Below are positions 26,194 to 34,481 of a stretch of 64,000 nucleotides of DNA, one piece after another. Source of the DNA: Paenibacillus sp. yr247 (GTDB lineage: Bacteria > Bacillota > Bacilli > Paenibacillales > NBRC-103111); contig NZ_FNIF01000001.1 in NCBI RefSeq assembly GCF_900103825.1, forward strand, positions 248,001-312,000. The letters are read 5' to 3'. Under the pieces are notes generated by a model. It did no database searches, was not told the DNA's origin, and saw only the letters and a program-made list of their open reading frames with translations. The first letter of the stretch is position 1. Each line of letters opens with the position of its first letter. The translations under genes were made by a program, and so were the position numbers.

Positions 26194-26724
26194 ATGAATG
26201 AAAGAACCTTATATCTATTCGATGGCATTAATAAAGGCTCTGTGAAAATCATTGTCGAGCAAATCATGAAAATAAATCAATATGACGATGACAAAGATAA
26301 GAAAGAAAAAGACTTCAAACGCCTGCCTATTGACTTAATTATTAACAGTAATGGGGGGAGTGTCTATGATGGTCTAGGTTTGATCAATGTGATTGATAAC
26401 AGTAAGACGCCAGTGCATACATACGTGTATGGACTTGCTGCAAGTATGAGCTTACTGATCGCTGTTAGTGGTCACAAGAGGTATTCAGGCAGACTCAGTA
26501 CATTCATGTATCATTCTGTTTCCAGTCATATCGACGGGCATTTGGAACATTTGAAGAATCGAGTGGATGAAACGCAAAGGCTGCAGAACATTTATGACGA
26601 GTACATCCTAGCAAAATCGAAGCTGAGTGCAGATGAGCTGCTCAGTGTACAGGAGCATCAACGTAATTGGTACATGAGTCCTGATGAGGCGTTATCGTTA
26701 GGAATTATTGATGAAATCGTATAG
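26194..26724 (+). CDS. ClpP-class serine peptidase-like protein
   Basis: A 176-residue ClpP/crotonase-fold protein. The oxyanion region NSNGGSVYDG, the nucleophile Ser84 in LAASMSLL and His107 in FMYHSVS are visible. The position of the third catalytic residue (Asp in ClpP TERD-RFL) reads HQRN-WYM, so Asn158 seems to replace Asp. It is shorter than ClpP and resembles TepA/ClpP-like proteins. AGGAGG precedes ATG 26194; an upstream in-frame ATG at 26035 runs through the terminator hairpin. Target proteins are unknown. Confidence 0.82.
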   Translation: MNERTLYLFDGINKGSVKIIVEQIMKINQYDDDKDKKEKDFKRLPIDLIINSNGGSVYDGLGLINVIDNSKTPVHTYVYGLAASMSLLIAVSGHKRYSGRLSTFMYHSVSSHIDGHLEHLKNRVDETQRLQNIYDEYILAKSKLSADELLSVQEHQRNWYMSPDEALSLGIIDEIV

Positions 26725-26850
26725 GGAATGCGAAGAGAAGCCTAGGGGATTCTCTTTTTCTTTGTTTTTTCTCTGCTTTTGGTGTTTAATGAGAGAAAGA
26801 GAGAAGGCTGGCAACGGTTGTTGCCTCCTAGGGAAAAGGAGATTCATACT

Positions 26851-27621
26851 GTGTATAAAATTGTATTTTTTGATATCGATGGGACCTTAGTTAATGAAGA
26901 AAAACAGGTTCCTGCCAGTACCGTAATAGCCATTCGACAATTAAAGCAGCAAGGGATTGAACCGGTCATTGCTACCGGACGAGCTCCCTACTTCATTAAG
27001 CCTTTGGCTGAGCAGCTCGGGATCGATTCCTATGTGTGTTTGAACGGGGGATATGCTGTTTACCGGGGAGAACCGCTCTACAGACGGATAATCGCCAAGA
27101 GCAGTATTGAAGCTTTAATCGAACTGGCGTCGAAGCATAAGCATTCTCTGGTGTTTGAAGGGGAGCATTCCTACTTCACGGACACGGAGGACCATCCTTT
27201 TGTGATTGGTTCGGTTTCCTCATTGAAGGTGGATTTGCCAGGCTATGACCCGGATTTCTGGAAAACGAACGATATTTATCAAATCTTCCTGCATTGTGAA
27301 GATACAGATGAACACTTGTATGACCACTTACAATCCGAATTTAAGCTCATCCGTTGGCATCAACATGCGATAGATGTTTTACCCGCCGGTGGGTCAAAAG
27401 CCCAAGGGATTGCAGCACTGTTAGAGCTTGTTGGTTTGAAGCCGGAAGAAGCGGTAGCTTTCGGGGACGGATTAAATGATATGGAAATGCTCTCGTATGT
27501 TGGCTTCGGTATCGCGATGGGGAACTCACATAAAGATTTGCTTCCCTATGCAGATTATGTAACAACACATGTGGATGAAGACGGAGTTCGAAACGGTCTC
27601 ATTGCAGCAGGGCTGCTGTAG
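26851..27621 (+). CDS. Cof-type HAD-IIB phosphatase
   Basis: A 256-residue cytoplasmic haloacid dehalogenase phosphatase. Motif I is FFDIDGTLVNEE, motif II is IATGRAP, and motifs III/IV are GGSKAQGI and FGDGLNDMEML, with a C2 cap between. Relatives dephosphorylate sugar phosphates and flavin precursors. GTG at 26851 is chosen because AAAAGGA lies 10 bases upstream and the protein then starts exactly at the family N-terminus; an in-frame ATG at 26779 lacks support. Confidence 0.88.
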   Translation: MYKIVFFDIDGTLVNEEKQVPASTVIAIRQLKQQGIEPVIATGRAPYFIKPLAEQLGIDSYVCLNGGYAVYRGEPLYRRIIAKSSIEALIELASKHKHSLVFEGEHSYFTDTEDHPFVIGSVSSLKVDLPGYDPDFWKTNDIYQIFLHCEDTDEHLYDHLQSEFKLIRWHQHAIDVLPAGGSKAQGIAALLELVGLKPEEAVAFGDGLNDMEMLSYVGFGIAMGNSHKDLLPYADYVTTHVDEDGVRNGLIAAGLL

Positions 27622-27652
27622 AAGAGATAAGAATAAACACAGGGTGAATACG

Positions 27653-28429
27653 ATGAGAATAGCTTTTTTTGATTCAGGGATAGGCGGTATTACGGTCTTA
27701 CACGAAGCCATGAAGCAATTGCCTCATGAGGATTTTCTATATTTCGCTGATACTCTTCATGTTCCATATGGGACTAAATCGAAGGAAGAGGTTTTTACTT
27801 TTGTCAAAAAATGCGTCGACACAATTAGTAAAGAAGATGTTAAAGCCCTCGTTATTGCTTGCAACACAGCAACTAGTATAGCTATTGCTGAATTAAGAAA
27901 AACCTATGAGATGCCAATCATTGGCATGGAACCCGCGGTAAAGCCAGCTCTTGAAATGAACCGTTCATCTGGTAAAAGAGTGCTAGTATTCGCTACTCCT
28001 TTAACGCTCAAGCAGTCTAAGTATAGGGACTTAGTCTCTCGTATAGATGACATGGGCATGGTGGATTCGCTGCCGCTGCCGGAATTAGTTGATTTCTGTG
28101 AGCAATTAATTGTAGAGAGTCAGCAAATCATCGATTATTTTCATACCCAGCTGATACCTTTTGACCTGAGTTTGTATGGGACAGTTGTTCTTGGATGTAC
28201 GCATTATCCCTTCTATCGGGGTGTTTTAAAAAAGATTTTGCCAAGTCATATTCAAATTGTTGATGGGAGTGCGGGTACCGTCAATCGGTTGATACAGATA
28301 TTAACCCATCGTGACCAGTTGTTCGGGCGGGGAGATGGCGACCTCAAATTTATGTGTTCGAACAACGATACTGCCTACATTGAGAAGATGGAAAAGGCGT
28401 TGAAAATGCTTCGAAATGTTGGCGAGTGA
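27653..28429 (+). CDS. murI: Glutamate racemase
   Basis: A 258-residue enzyme that makes D-glutamate for peptidoglycan. The catalytic Cys pair lies in IACNTATS and LGCTHYPF, with FFDSGIGGITVL at the N-terminus and YFADTLHVPYG binding substrate. An upstream in-frame ATG (27569) overlaps the HAD gene; ATG 27653 gives the normal family start. It is the last gene of its strand before a terminator shared with convergent greA. Confidence 0.92.
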   Translation: MRIAFFDSGIGGITVLHEAMKQLPHEDFLYFADTLHVPYGTKSKEEVFTFVKKCVDTISKEDVKALVIACNTATSIAIAELRKTYEMPIIGMEPAVKPALEMNRSSGKRVLVFATPLTLKQSKYRDLVSRIDDMGMVDSLPLPELVDFCEQLIVESQQIIDYFHTQLIPFDLSLYGTVVLGCTHYPFYRGVLKKILPSHIQIVDGSAGTVNRLIQILTHRDQLFGRGDGDLKFMCSNNDTAYIEKMEKALKMLRNVGE

Positions 28430-28444
28430 AGGCTTGAAGACAGC

Positions 28445-28491
28445 AAAAAGGCATTGTTAGGCAGCTATGCTGCCTAACAATGCCTTTTTTT
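28445..28491. terminator. Strong bidirectional terminator
   Basis: A 20-base perfect stem (AAAAAGGCATTGTTAGGCAG and its complement) with a 4-base loop and seven T residues, between convergent murI and greA. Confidence 0.94.
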
Positions 28492-28515
28492 GTACTTAGA
28501 ATGATTTGCGGTGCG

Positions 28516-28989
28516 CTACATCACTCTTATTTCAAGCAGCTCATAGCTAATGACACCCATGGGTGCATCTACACTAATTGTATCACCAACAGACTTGCCC
28601 ATGAGGGAAATTCCCAGCGGACTTTCGTAAGAAATTTTATTTTCATTCACATCGGCTTCAGAGGTACCCACGATTTTATACTCGATTTTCTCAGCAAATT
28701 CCACATCATTCAACACAACGATAGAGCCTACTTGAACTTTCGAAGTGCCTACATTCTTAACAACACGAGCCTTCTTAAGCATACGTTCAATCGTTAAAAT
28801 TCTCGTTTCCATGAAAGACTGGTCATTTTTGGCGGAATGATACTCACTGTTTTCTTTTAAATCGCCATAGCTAATTGCTGTTTTAATACGGCTTGCTAAT
28901 TCTTTGCGTTTGACGGTTTTTAAATCTTCAAGCTCTAATTCTAAACTGCGTAAACCCTCTGGGGTTAGAATAATCTCGTCATTGGCCAT
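28516..28989 (-). CDS. greA: Transcription elongation factor GreA
   Basis: A 157-residue factor that rescues backtracked RNA polymerase by stimulating transcript cleavage. The N-terminal coiled coil (about 5-75) carries the tip residues in ISYGDLKENSEYHSAK, and the C-terminal FKBP-like domain has SPLGISLMGKSVGDTISV. Length and motifs match the family. GAGGAG precedes the ATG. Confidence 0.96.
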   Translation of the reverse strand: MANDEIILTPEGLRSLELELEDLKTVKRKELASRIKTAISYGDLKENSEYHSAKNDQSFMETRILTIERMLKKARVVKNVGTSKVQVGSIVVLNDVEFAEKIEYKIVGTSEADVNENKISYESPLGISLMGKSVGDTISVDAPMGVISYELLEIRVM

Positions 28990-29194
28990 TTTTACAGCTC
29001 CTCATTTACTCGATACTAGTTATACTACTAAAGTAACTGGGTCAAGTAAAGCAAGTTAGATAACAATAAATGTCTGGTTTGTGCCTGTTTCATAATTGGA
29101 TGCTGGGATGAAAGCAACTTTTTAGGAAGGAAAGGTGTCTAATGAATGGTAGATTTTTCCTTAATTAATCAGGTTAGGATGTGATTAGGTCAAG

Positions 29195-29269
29195 ATGATT
29201 AAAATGAAGTTTGTCCCAATTGCGATGTTTGCCGCCGGATTAGGATTGGGCGGTTTGGCACATCGTTGA
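29195..29269 (+). CDS. Possible 24-residue hydrophobic peptide
   Basis: ATG at 29195 opens a 24-codon frame ending TGA. The peptide begins MIKMKFVPIAMF and continues with a Gly/Ala/Leu-rich segment, ending AHR, so it could span a membrane. The ribosome site is weak (TTAGGT upstream) and no family is known to me. It may be chance. Confidence 0.25.
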   Translation: MIKMKFVPIAMFAAGLGLGGLAHR

Positions 29270-29417
29270 AATTATAGCAGAGTAACTAAAATGCAGCTCA
29301 ACTCCAATTGGAGAATGGACTGTATTTTTCGTCATATTTAGCGTTACCCCAATGTCTCTGTTGCTATGGAATTCTTCCCTATATTTACAAACGATTTGAT
29401 ACCAGTATATTAATTGA

Positions 29418-29446
29418 TAGACAACGCTTTCTTATCCTACTATACT
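29418..29446 (+). promoter_or_regulatory. Sigma-A-like promoter before the sensor kinase
   Basis: TAGACA (29418-29423) and TATACT (29441-29446) with 17-base spacing, about 104 bases before the start codon. Confidence 0.5.
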
Positions 29447-29549
29447 ACTGAAAGAGGAATAAACCTCGATTTGTGTCGAAAAAAACTAACTTTATTTGAC
29501 GTCTACTTTGTAGTATCCAGTTTACATTAAAAAGAAAGTGTGAAACTTC

Positions 29550-31295
29550 ATGAGAATCAACACCAAAGTCATTTATGTGACATTTATTATTGTTATTTTG
29601 TTGCTGGTTACGAATAACACCTCGTATTATTGGTACACGAAATCTCTCTTAACGCAAGCTTTATCTGAACGTATGGAATCGACCGCGAGTCAGATCCGAA
29701 CATCCATTGAGCAGTCAGAGGAAGGCTCTTTCTTTGTAGAAGATTTGATTGGTGAGAATCTTCGATCGGTCGCACTTTACGCCAAGGGTCAGCTTAATCC
29801 GGACATCGACAAGGTTACCAATGAACAACTCGTTCAACTTGCGCAGCAAACGGGAGTCGATGGTTTTTCACTGATGAAGCGAAATGGTGATGATATCATG
29901 GTGGGCAAGTCTTCCGAACCCAAAGAGCTTAAGATTAAGAGTACCAAACCATTCGGGTACTGGTTTACAGCCTTTAGCCAACTGTTAGACAACCATCAGG
30001 TAACGATTCCTGAGGGACAAAAACTGCCTAATTTCTGGTCTGGCATTTATGAGGTTCCAGCTTCCGGTTCAAGTGATGTTAGTAAGTTTGGCTATTATTA
30101 TGATGGTACCACCAATTATATTGTGTGCGTGTTTGTAAATGCAGATAAGATTGAAAGGTTCAAGAAAATTGTTGGTGCAGATACGATCGTGAAGAAAACG
30201 CTTGCAGCCAATCCTGATATTATGGAAATATCCGGATTAAACGGGGTGACTTTTGGTACAAAGCCCATCGAGTATAAAGACAGTAATGGCGTTCCATTCA
30301 TATCGGTTTATGACCGCCCAGTTTTATTCGGCACCTATAACGTAATGGATCTGAAAGACTTGGATTACTACAAGGAGTCTATTCTAAGCAACAAGCCGGT
30401 TAGTGTTGTGGAGAACTGGAATGGGAAACCTATCCTGAAAACGTTCCTGTTTGTTCCAGTAAAGAAAAAATTAACCGAAGTACAAAGGGAAGTTCCTTAC
30501 GTGATTGCAATCGTTTCGGATTATCAATCGATTCAACGTACCTTAAACAAGCAGCTAGTTCAACTTACACTTCTCATCGTCTTGTTTACGGTTTTTAGCT
30601 GTATGTTTATTTACTTGATTTTCCGATTTATTACGAAAAGCCGTGAAACAGCCGTCAAATCCACACAAGAGATGTATATTCAAAACGTGGATCTGATGTT
30701 TGCTACGATACGCAGTCAACGGCATGATTTCCTAAATCATGTGCAAACCATGTATGCTCTGCTTTCTAAAGGGAAAAAAGAAGACCAAATGAGATATATG
30801 AAGGAATTAATTGAAGAAATCAATGAAGTGAACGATATTATTCGAATAGGTCATCCAGCTATCGCGGCTTTGATTCAAGCCAAGATTGCACTTGCCATGA
30901 GAACTAAAATCGACTTCAATTACCAATTTACCGGCCTGGAATGCTTATCATTAGGGGTTAAATCCGTTGATATCGTGAAAATTATCGGAAATTTGATTGA
31001 TAATGCCTTTGACGAGGTAAATCAATTTCCGCAGGGTGAACGCGAAGTGACGGTGAATGGATGGTCAGAATTGAACCATTTGAAGATCTCCGTTTCCAAC
31101 CCGGTACAGCCCGATTTCCAAGTCGAGGATTATAACCAAATGTTTTCGATTGGATACAGCACCAAAGTTGACGGTGAGCACCAGGGACTAGGATTGTCTG
31201 TTGTAAAGGAACGCATCGAGTATTACAAAGGGACCATTGAAGTGTCCGTGGAAGACGGCTGCATTTGTTTCCAAATATCGATTCCAATGCAGTAA
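29550..31295 (+). CDS. Spo0B-type sensor histidine kinase, orphan
   Basis: A 581-residue membrane kinase. Two membrane segments (about 7-27 and 345-368) flank a large extracytoplasmic sensor region of roughly 310 residues. The cytoplasmic phosphoacceptor helix has SQRHDFLNHVQTMYALL, typical of the Spo0B/CitA/AgrC-like group, and the ATPase domain shows NLIDNAFDE and GLGLSVVKERIEYYKG. No response regulator gene adjoins it. It could feed a sporulation-type phosphorelay or a distant regulator; the ligand is unknown. Confidence 0.88.
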   Translation: MRINTKVIYVTFIIVILLLVTNNTSYYWYTKSLLTQALSERMESTASQIRTSIEQSEEGSFFVEDLIGENLRSVALYAKGQLNPDIDKVTNEQLVQLAQQTGVDGFSLMKRNGDDIMVGKSSEPKELKIKSTKPFGYWFTAFSQLLDNHQVTIPEGQKLPNFWSGIYEVPASGSSDVSKFGYYYDGTTNYIVCVFVNADKIERFKKIVGADTIVKKTLAANPDIMEISGLNGVTFGTKPIEYKDSNGVPFISVYDRPVLFGTYNVMDLKDLDYYKESILSNKPVSVVENWNGKPILKTFLFVPVKKKLTEVQREVPYVIAIVSDYQSIQRTLNKQLVQLTLLIVLFTVFSCMFIYLIFRFITKSRETAVKSTQEMYIQNVDLMFATIRSQRHDFLNHVQTMYALLSKGKKEDQMRYMKELIEEINEVNDIIRIGHPAIAALIQAKIALAMRTKIDFNYQFTGLECLSLGVKSVDIVKIIGNLIDNAFDEVNQFPQGEREVTVNGWSELNHLKISVSNPVQPDFQVEDYNQMFSIGYSTKVDGEHQGLGLSVVKERIEYYKGTIEVSVEDGCICFQISIPMQ

Positions 31296-31326
31296 TCATT
31301 GCTTCAATGTCTACATATAATTCCTC

Positions 31327-31371
31327 TATCCCCTTCCTTTCTGCCTTTGCAGAGGGTGAGGGGATATTTTA
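31327..31371 (+). terminator. Probable terminator after the sensor kinase
   Basis: ATCCCC and GGGGAT arms enclose an inner CTGC/GCAG stem and are followed by ATTTTATTT. Confidence 0.7.
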
Positions 31372-31407
31372 TTTCCTGTATCCATGAACATCCATCCGAA
31401 TTTTTGA

Positions 31408-31436
31408 TTGACACAGCTTCAGAAATGAGATAAATT
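31408..31436 (+). promoter_or_regulatory. Promoter of znuCBA
   Basis: A perfect TTGACA (31408-31413) and TAAATT (31431-31436) with 17-base spacing. The first Zur-like site begins 5 bases downstream, where a bound repressor would block initiation. Confidence 0.6.
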
Positions 31437-31441
31437 TCTCA

Positions 31442-31462
31442 TTGTAGTAATTTTTACGATTT
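31442..31462 (+). promoter_or_regulatory. Zur box 1
   Basis: A 21-base site centred on GTAATTTTTACGATTT. Compared with the Bacillus Zur box (AAATCGTAATnATTACGATTT) it matches 16 of 20 defined positions by my count, including a complete right half. Confidence 0.75.
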
Positions 31463-31517
31463 AATGCTTGGGGATAAATACCGGTTTCATGCAAAGGTAA
31501 TGTCTTCACTTCAGCTA

Positions 31518-31538
31518 TAGTAGTAATATTTACGTTTA
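31518..31538 (+). promoter_or_regulatory. Zur box 2
   Basis: A second Zur-like site, GTAATATTTACGTTT core, about 14 of 20 positions, placed 21 bases before the znuC start. Tandem sites suggest graded or cooperative zinc repression. Confidence 0.6.
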
Positions 31539-31559
31539 AACAAGAAAGGAGTGATTTTC

Positions 31560-32267
31560 ATGCTAGTGGCCTCGATGAATGAAGTGGAATTTGGATACAC
31601 AGATGTACCCTGCCTGCAGGATGCAAGCGTAGAGATCCAATCTGGTGAGTTTGTGGCTGTTACAGGTCCGAATGGAGCGGCCAAGTCAACCTTGCTGAAA
31701 TTGCTATTGGGCTTATTGCAGCCATGGAAGGGAAAGGTTTTCTTATCTTCTACGAACAAGAATGGCGTGAAACTGCGTGTAGGTTATGTGTCACAGCAAA
31801 TCGCAGCCTTTAACGTTGGATTTCCCAGTACGATACTGGAGTTTGTAAGATCGGGCAGATTTGCCAATGGTTCTTGGCTCCGCAAGCTTTGCAAAGAAGA
31901 TGATCAACAAACGGAGAAAGCACTCCGCCAAGTTGGTATGTGGGAATTGCGCAACCGTAAAATTGGCGAATTATCCGGTGGTCAGAAACAGCGAATTTGT
32001 ATTGCGCGAGCACTTGCTCAAGAGCCGGATATGTTGGTGCTTGATGAGCCGACGACGGGTATGGATCAAGAAAGTCGCTTTGGCTTCTACGAATTGATGC
32101 ATCATCAAGTTAAAGCTCATGGCCGTACGGTTATCATGGTGACACATGGGCTCTCGGAGGTTGCCCCCTACTTAGATCGCATTATTGAGCTAGAGAGGAA
32201 GGAGGATGGCGGATGGAAATGCTGCACTACGACTTCATGCAGCGGGCATTTTGTGCCGGTGGGCTAA
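31560..32267 (+). CDS. znuC: Zinc ABC transporter ATP-binding protein ZnuC/AdcC
   Basis: A 235-residue ATPase of the zinc/manganese importer family. Signature LSGGQKQRICIARAL, Walker B MLVLDEPTTGMD and switch VTHGLSE are normal. Walker A reads GPNGAAKST, with Ala for the last Gly, a form I also associate with streptococcal AdcC. AAAGGAG lies 8 bases before ATG 31560. The end overlaps znuB by 55 bases, implying coupled translation. Zur-like sites upstream support zinc-starvation control. Confidence 0.93.
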   Translation: MLVASMNEVEFGYTDVPCLQDASVEIQSGEFVAVTGPNGAAKSTLLKLLLGLLQPWKGKVFLSSTNKNGVKLRVGYVSQQIAAFNVGFPSTILEFVRSGRFANGSWLRKLCKEDDQQTEKALRQVGMWELRNRKIGELSGGQKQRICIARALAQEPDMLVLDEPTTGMDQESRFGFYELMHHQVKAHGRTVIMVTHGLSEVAPYLDRIIELERKEDGGWKCCTTTSCSGHFVPVG

Positions 32268-33127
32268 TCGCTGTAATTGCCTCGATTCTTGGTGTCTATC
32301 TGATGCTTCGTAGACAAGCGCTGATGGCTGATATGCTGTCCCATGTTTCTCTGGCAGGGGTAGCGGGAGGTGCGTATTTACATATAAATCCAACGTTAAC
32401 GGGCTTTGTAGTGGCTACTTTAGGAGCAATTGCCGTCGAATATGTGAGGAGATCTTATAAGTCCTATAGCGAGATTTCGGTTGCCATCATAATGGTTGGC
32501 GGTCTATCCACGGCTGTTGTCCTAATGAGCCTTAATCAGAGTATGAATAAAGGATTCTCCACTTATTTATTTGGTTCCGTTGTTGCCGTTAATGAAACGG
32601 AGCTAATCCTGATGTTGGTTGTTGCCCTTATCGGCGGTTTGTTCTTTTATGTTTTTCGACGTCCGCTATATCAAATCACCTTTGATGAAGAAACAGCCAA
32701 AACCAATGGGCTTCCTGTCAAATGGATCTCGTTAAGTTTTAGTGTACTAACGGGTATGATTGTGTCCGCGGCCATGCCAATCGTCGGCGTTTTGCTTGTA
32801 TCTGCACTTATTGTTTTGCCTGCTGCTCTTGCAATTCGTATTGCGTCGAGCTTTCATGCAGCTCTTTTTCTAGCCATGAGTATCGGTTTACTGGGTGTAT
32901 TTGCTGGTCTAACAGCTTCTTATGAACTCAGTACACCGCCGGGCGGTACGATTGCACTGCTTCTTTTATTATTTCTGATTATGGGTATGAGTCTGAAGAA
33001 AATGTCAGTGAAGTGGGGTAAAGCTAGAAATAAAAAGAAGCTAGAGGAAGACATTTCTTCGATTAGTATCATCCCCCGTTTGTCCAAAGAGTCCAATTTA
33101 TTATCTTTTAATAACCAGGAGGAATAG
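32213..33127 (+). CDS. znuB: Zinc ABC transporter permease ZnuB
   Basis: A 304-residue permease of the ABC-3 family with about eight or nine hydrophobic segments. RRQALMADMLSHVSLAGVAGG and the ALIVLPAALAIRIA region are family landmarks. GAAGGAGG precedes the ATG within the end of znuC. The last ~35 residues are a basic cytoplasmic tail. It works with ZnuC and the lipoprotein ZnuA. Confidence 0.94.
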   Translation: MEMLHYDFMQRAFCAGGLIAVIASILGVYLMLRRQALMADMLSHVSLAGVAGGAYLHINPTLTGFVVATLGAIAVEYVRRSYKSYSEISVAIIMVGGLSTAVVLMSLNQSMNKGFSTYLFGSVVAVNETELILMLVVALIGGLFFYVFRRPLYQITFDEETAKTNGLPVKWISLSFSVLTGMIVSAAMPIVGVLLVSALIVLPAALAIRIASSFHAALFLAMSIGLLGVFAGLTASYELSTPPGGTIALLLLLFLIMGMSLKKMSVKWGKARNKKKLEEDISSISIIPRLSKESNLLSFNNQEE

Positions 33128-33133
33128 CAAACA

Positions 33134-34075
33134 ATGAAAAAAACATGGGTTGGGCAATCACTCGTTTTAACAGCAGTATCCGCAGTCCTTTTATCAGGTT
33201 GCGCATCTAGCCCAGCATCAAGCAGCGGCAAATTGAATGTTGTTACTACCTTTTATCCGATGTACGAATTCACGAAACAAGTAGCTGGCGATCACGCTAA
33301 CGTAATAGGGTTAATTCCAGCAGGAGCTGAACCTCACGATTGGGAACCGAGTGCTAAGGATATGGAGAAGGTAAAGAAAGCTAGCTTATTTGTTTTCAAC
33401 GGTATCGTGGAGAGCTGGGTTGATCAAGCACTTCAGAGTGCAGCGAATGATAAACGTGTGGTTGTCGAAGCAAGTAAAGGAATTGATCTGATGGAGGGCT
33501 TGCCTGAAGAGGAAGCAGATAAAGATCATAAGGAAGCTGAGGGAGCTAAAATCCTAGATCCTCACGTATGGCTTGACCCTGTTCTCGCGCAAAAAGAAGT
33601 CGAAGCCATTCAAGCTGGCTTGGCGCAAGCAGACCCTGCAAATAAAGAGGATTACCGCAAAAATGCGGATGCTTATATCGCAAAACTTAAATGGCTAGAG
33701 GAGTCCTTTAAAGTGGGTTTGAGAGATGTGAAACGCAAAGAATTCGTTACTCAGCATGCTGCTTTCGCTTACTTGGCCAAAGAATATGGTTTGAAGCAAA
33801 TACCCATTGCCGGACTATCGCCGGAACAAGAGCCGTCTCCAGATAAAATGGGGGATATCATCAAATTTGCCAAAGAAAATAAAGTTCAAACCATATTCTT
33901 CGAAACGTTAGTCGATCCGAAGATTGCCCAAACCATCGCTAAAGAAATCGGCGCTAAAACAGCTGTGTTGAATCCTCTTGAGGGTCTGACAGCCGACGAT
34001 AAGAAAAATAATCTGGACTACATTAGCATAATGAAGGAAAACCTGGAAGCTTTGAAAAAAGCGTTAAACGAGTAG
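33134..34075 (+). CDS. znuA: Zinc-binding lipoprotein ZnuA
   Basis: A 313-residue substrate-binding lipoprotein of the cluster A-I metal family. The signal peptide ends in a lipobox LLSGC (Cys near residue 23). Metal ligands are expected at His in GAEPHDWEPS, His in LDPHVWLDP, His in VTQHAAFAYLA and Asp/Glu near FFETLVDPK. A short acidic/His loop (DKDHKEAEG) replaces the long His-rich loop of zinc-specific proteins such as E. coli ZnuA. Zur-like sites favour zinc. Confidence 0.93.
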   Translation: MKKTWVGQSLVLTAVSAVLLSGCASSPASSSGKLNVVTTFYPMYEFTKQVAGDHANVIGLIPAGAEPHDWEPSAKDMEKVKKASLFVFNGIVESWVDQALQSAANDKRVVVEASKGIDLMEGLPEEEADKDHKEAEGAKILDPHVWLDPVLAQKEVEAIQAGLAQADPANKEDYRKNADAYIAKLKWLEESFKVGLRDVKRKEFVTQHAAFAYLAKEYGLKQIPIAGLSPEQEPSPDKMGDIIKFAKENKVQTIFFETLVDPKIAQTIAKEIGAKTAVLNPLEGLTADDKKNNLDYISIMKENLEALKKALNE

Positions 34076-34106
34076 AAAATAAAGCATTCTACATCAACTC
34101 GATCTT

Positions 34107-34127
34107 TAATGGTAAAAATTACGTATA
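34107..34127 (+). promoter_or_regulatory. Zur box 3, upstream of the L33 paralogue
   Basis: GTAAAAATTACG core matches the GTAATnATTACG centre of the Zur box except one base; about 14 of 20 positions overall. It is 118 bases before rpmG, suggesting separate zinc control of that gene. Confidence 0.6.
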
Positions 34128-34244
34128 TTACAAGGCGTGGTTCTCATGCAAAATAACAAAATACCATCCAAAGTGGTCATGTGGCTGGCTACACGGAATA
34201 CTGCCTCAATCATAGAAATTATTCATAATTAGGAGGTGAGCAGC

Positions 34245-34394
34245 ATGAGAGTTATAATTACACTAGCGTGCACTGAAACTGGAGACAGGAATTATACGAC
34301 GACGAAGAACAAAAGAACGCAAACTGCACGTCTGGAATTACGTAAATACTGTCCACGTCTGAAGCGTCATACGCTTCATCGTGAAACACGATAA
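34245..34394 (+). CDS. rpmG: Ribosomal protein L33, cysteine-depleted (zinc-independent) paralogue
   Basis: A 49-residue L33. The zinc-ribbon form has two CxxC pairs. Here each pair has lost its second Cys: C9-T-E-T12 and C36-P-R-L39, so tetrahedral zinc binding is not possible. In Bacillus, such C-minus paralogues are Zur-repressed and replace zinc-loaded ribosomal proteins in zinc starvation. Its position behind znuCBA and a Zur-like site fits exactly. AGGAGGTG precedes the ATG. Confidence 0.93.
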   Translation: MRVIITLACTETGDRNYTTTKNKRTQTARLELRKYCPRLKRHTLHRETR

Positions 34395-34481
34395 AGATAA
34401 TTAGGAATTTGGCAAGTGAGGGAGTCCGGGCTGTTTGGTTCCGGCTTTCTTTGATAAGTAGGATTATGGAGGTCAGCAGGT

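Larger units (their letters stand above)
28990..29549. other. Intergenic region between greA and the sensor kinase gene
   Basis: About 560 AT-rich bases. It contains a possible 24-codon hydrophobic peptide (29195-29269), a weak hairpin around CTCCAATTGGAG near 29300-29330, and a promoter at 29418-29446. Otherwise nothing is recognised. Confidence 0.5.

Noticed and set aside
31560..32267. Walker A of ZnuC has Ala for Gly (GPNGAAKST), suggesting a dead ATPase
   Set aside because: The same Ala variant is, as I recall, present in streptococcal AdcC zinc importers, and all other ATPase motifs are intact, so it is more likely a subfamily trait.
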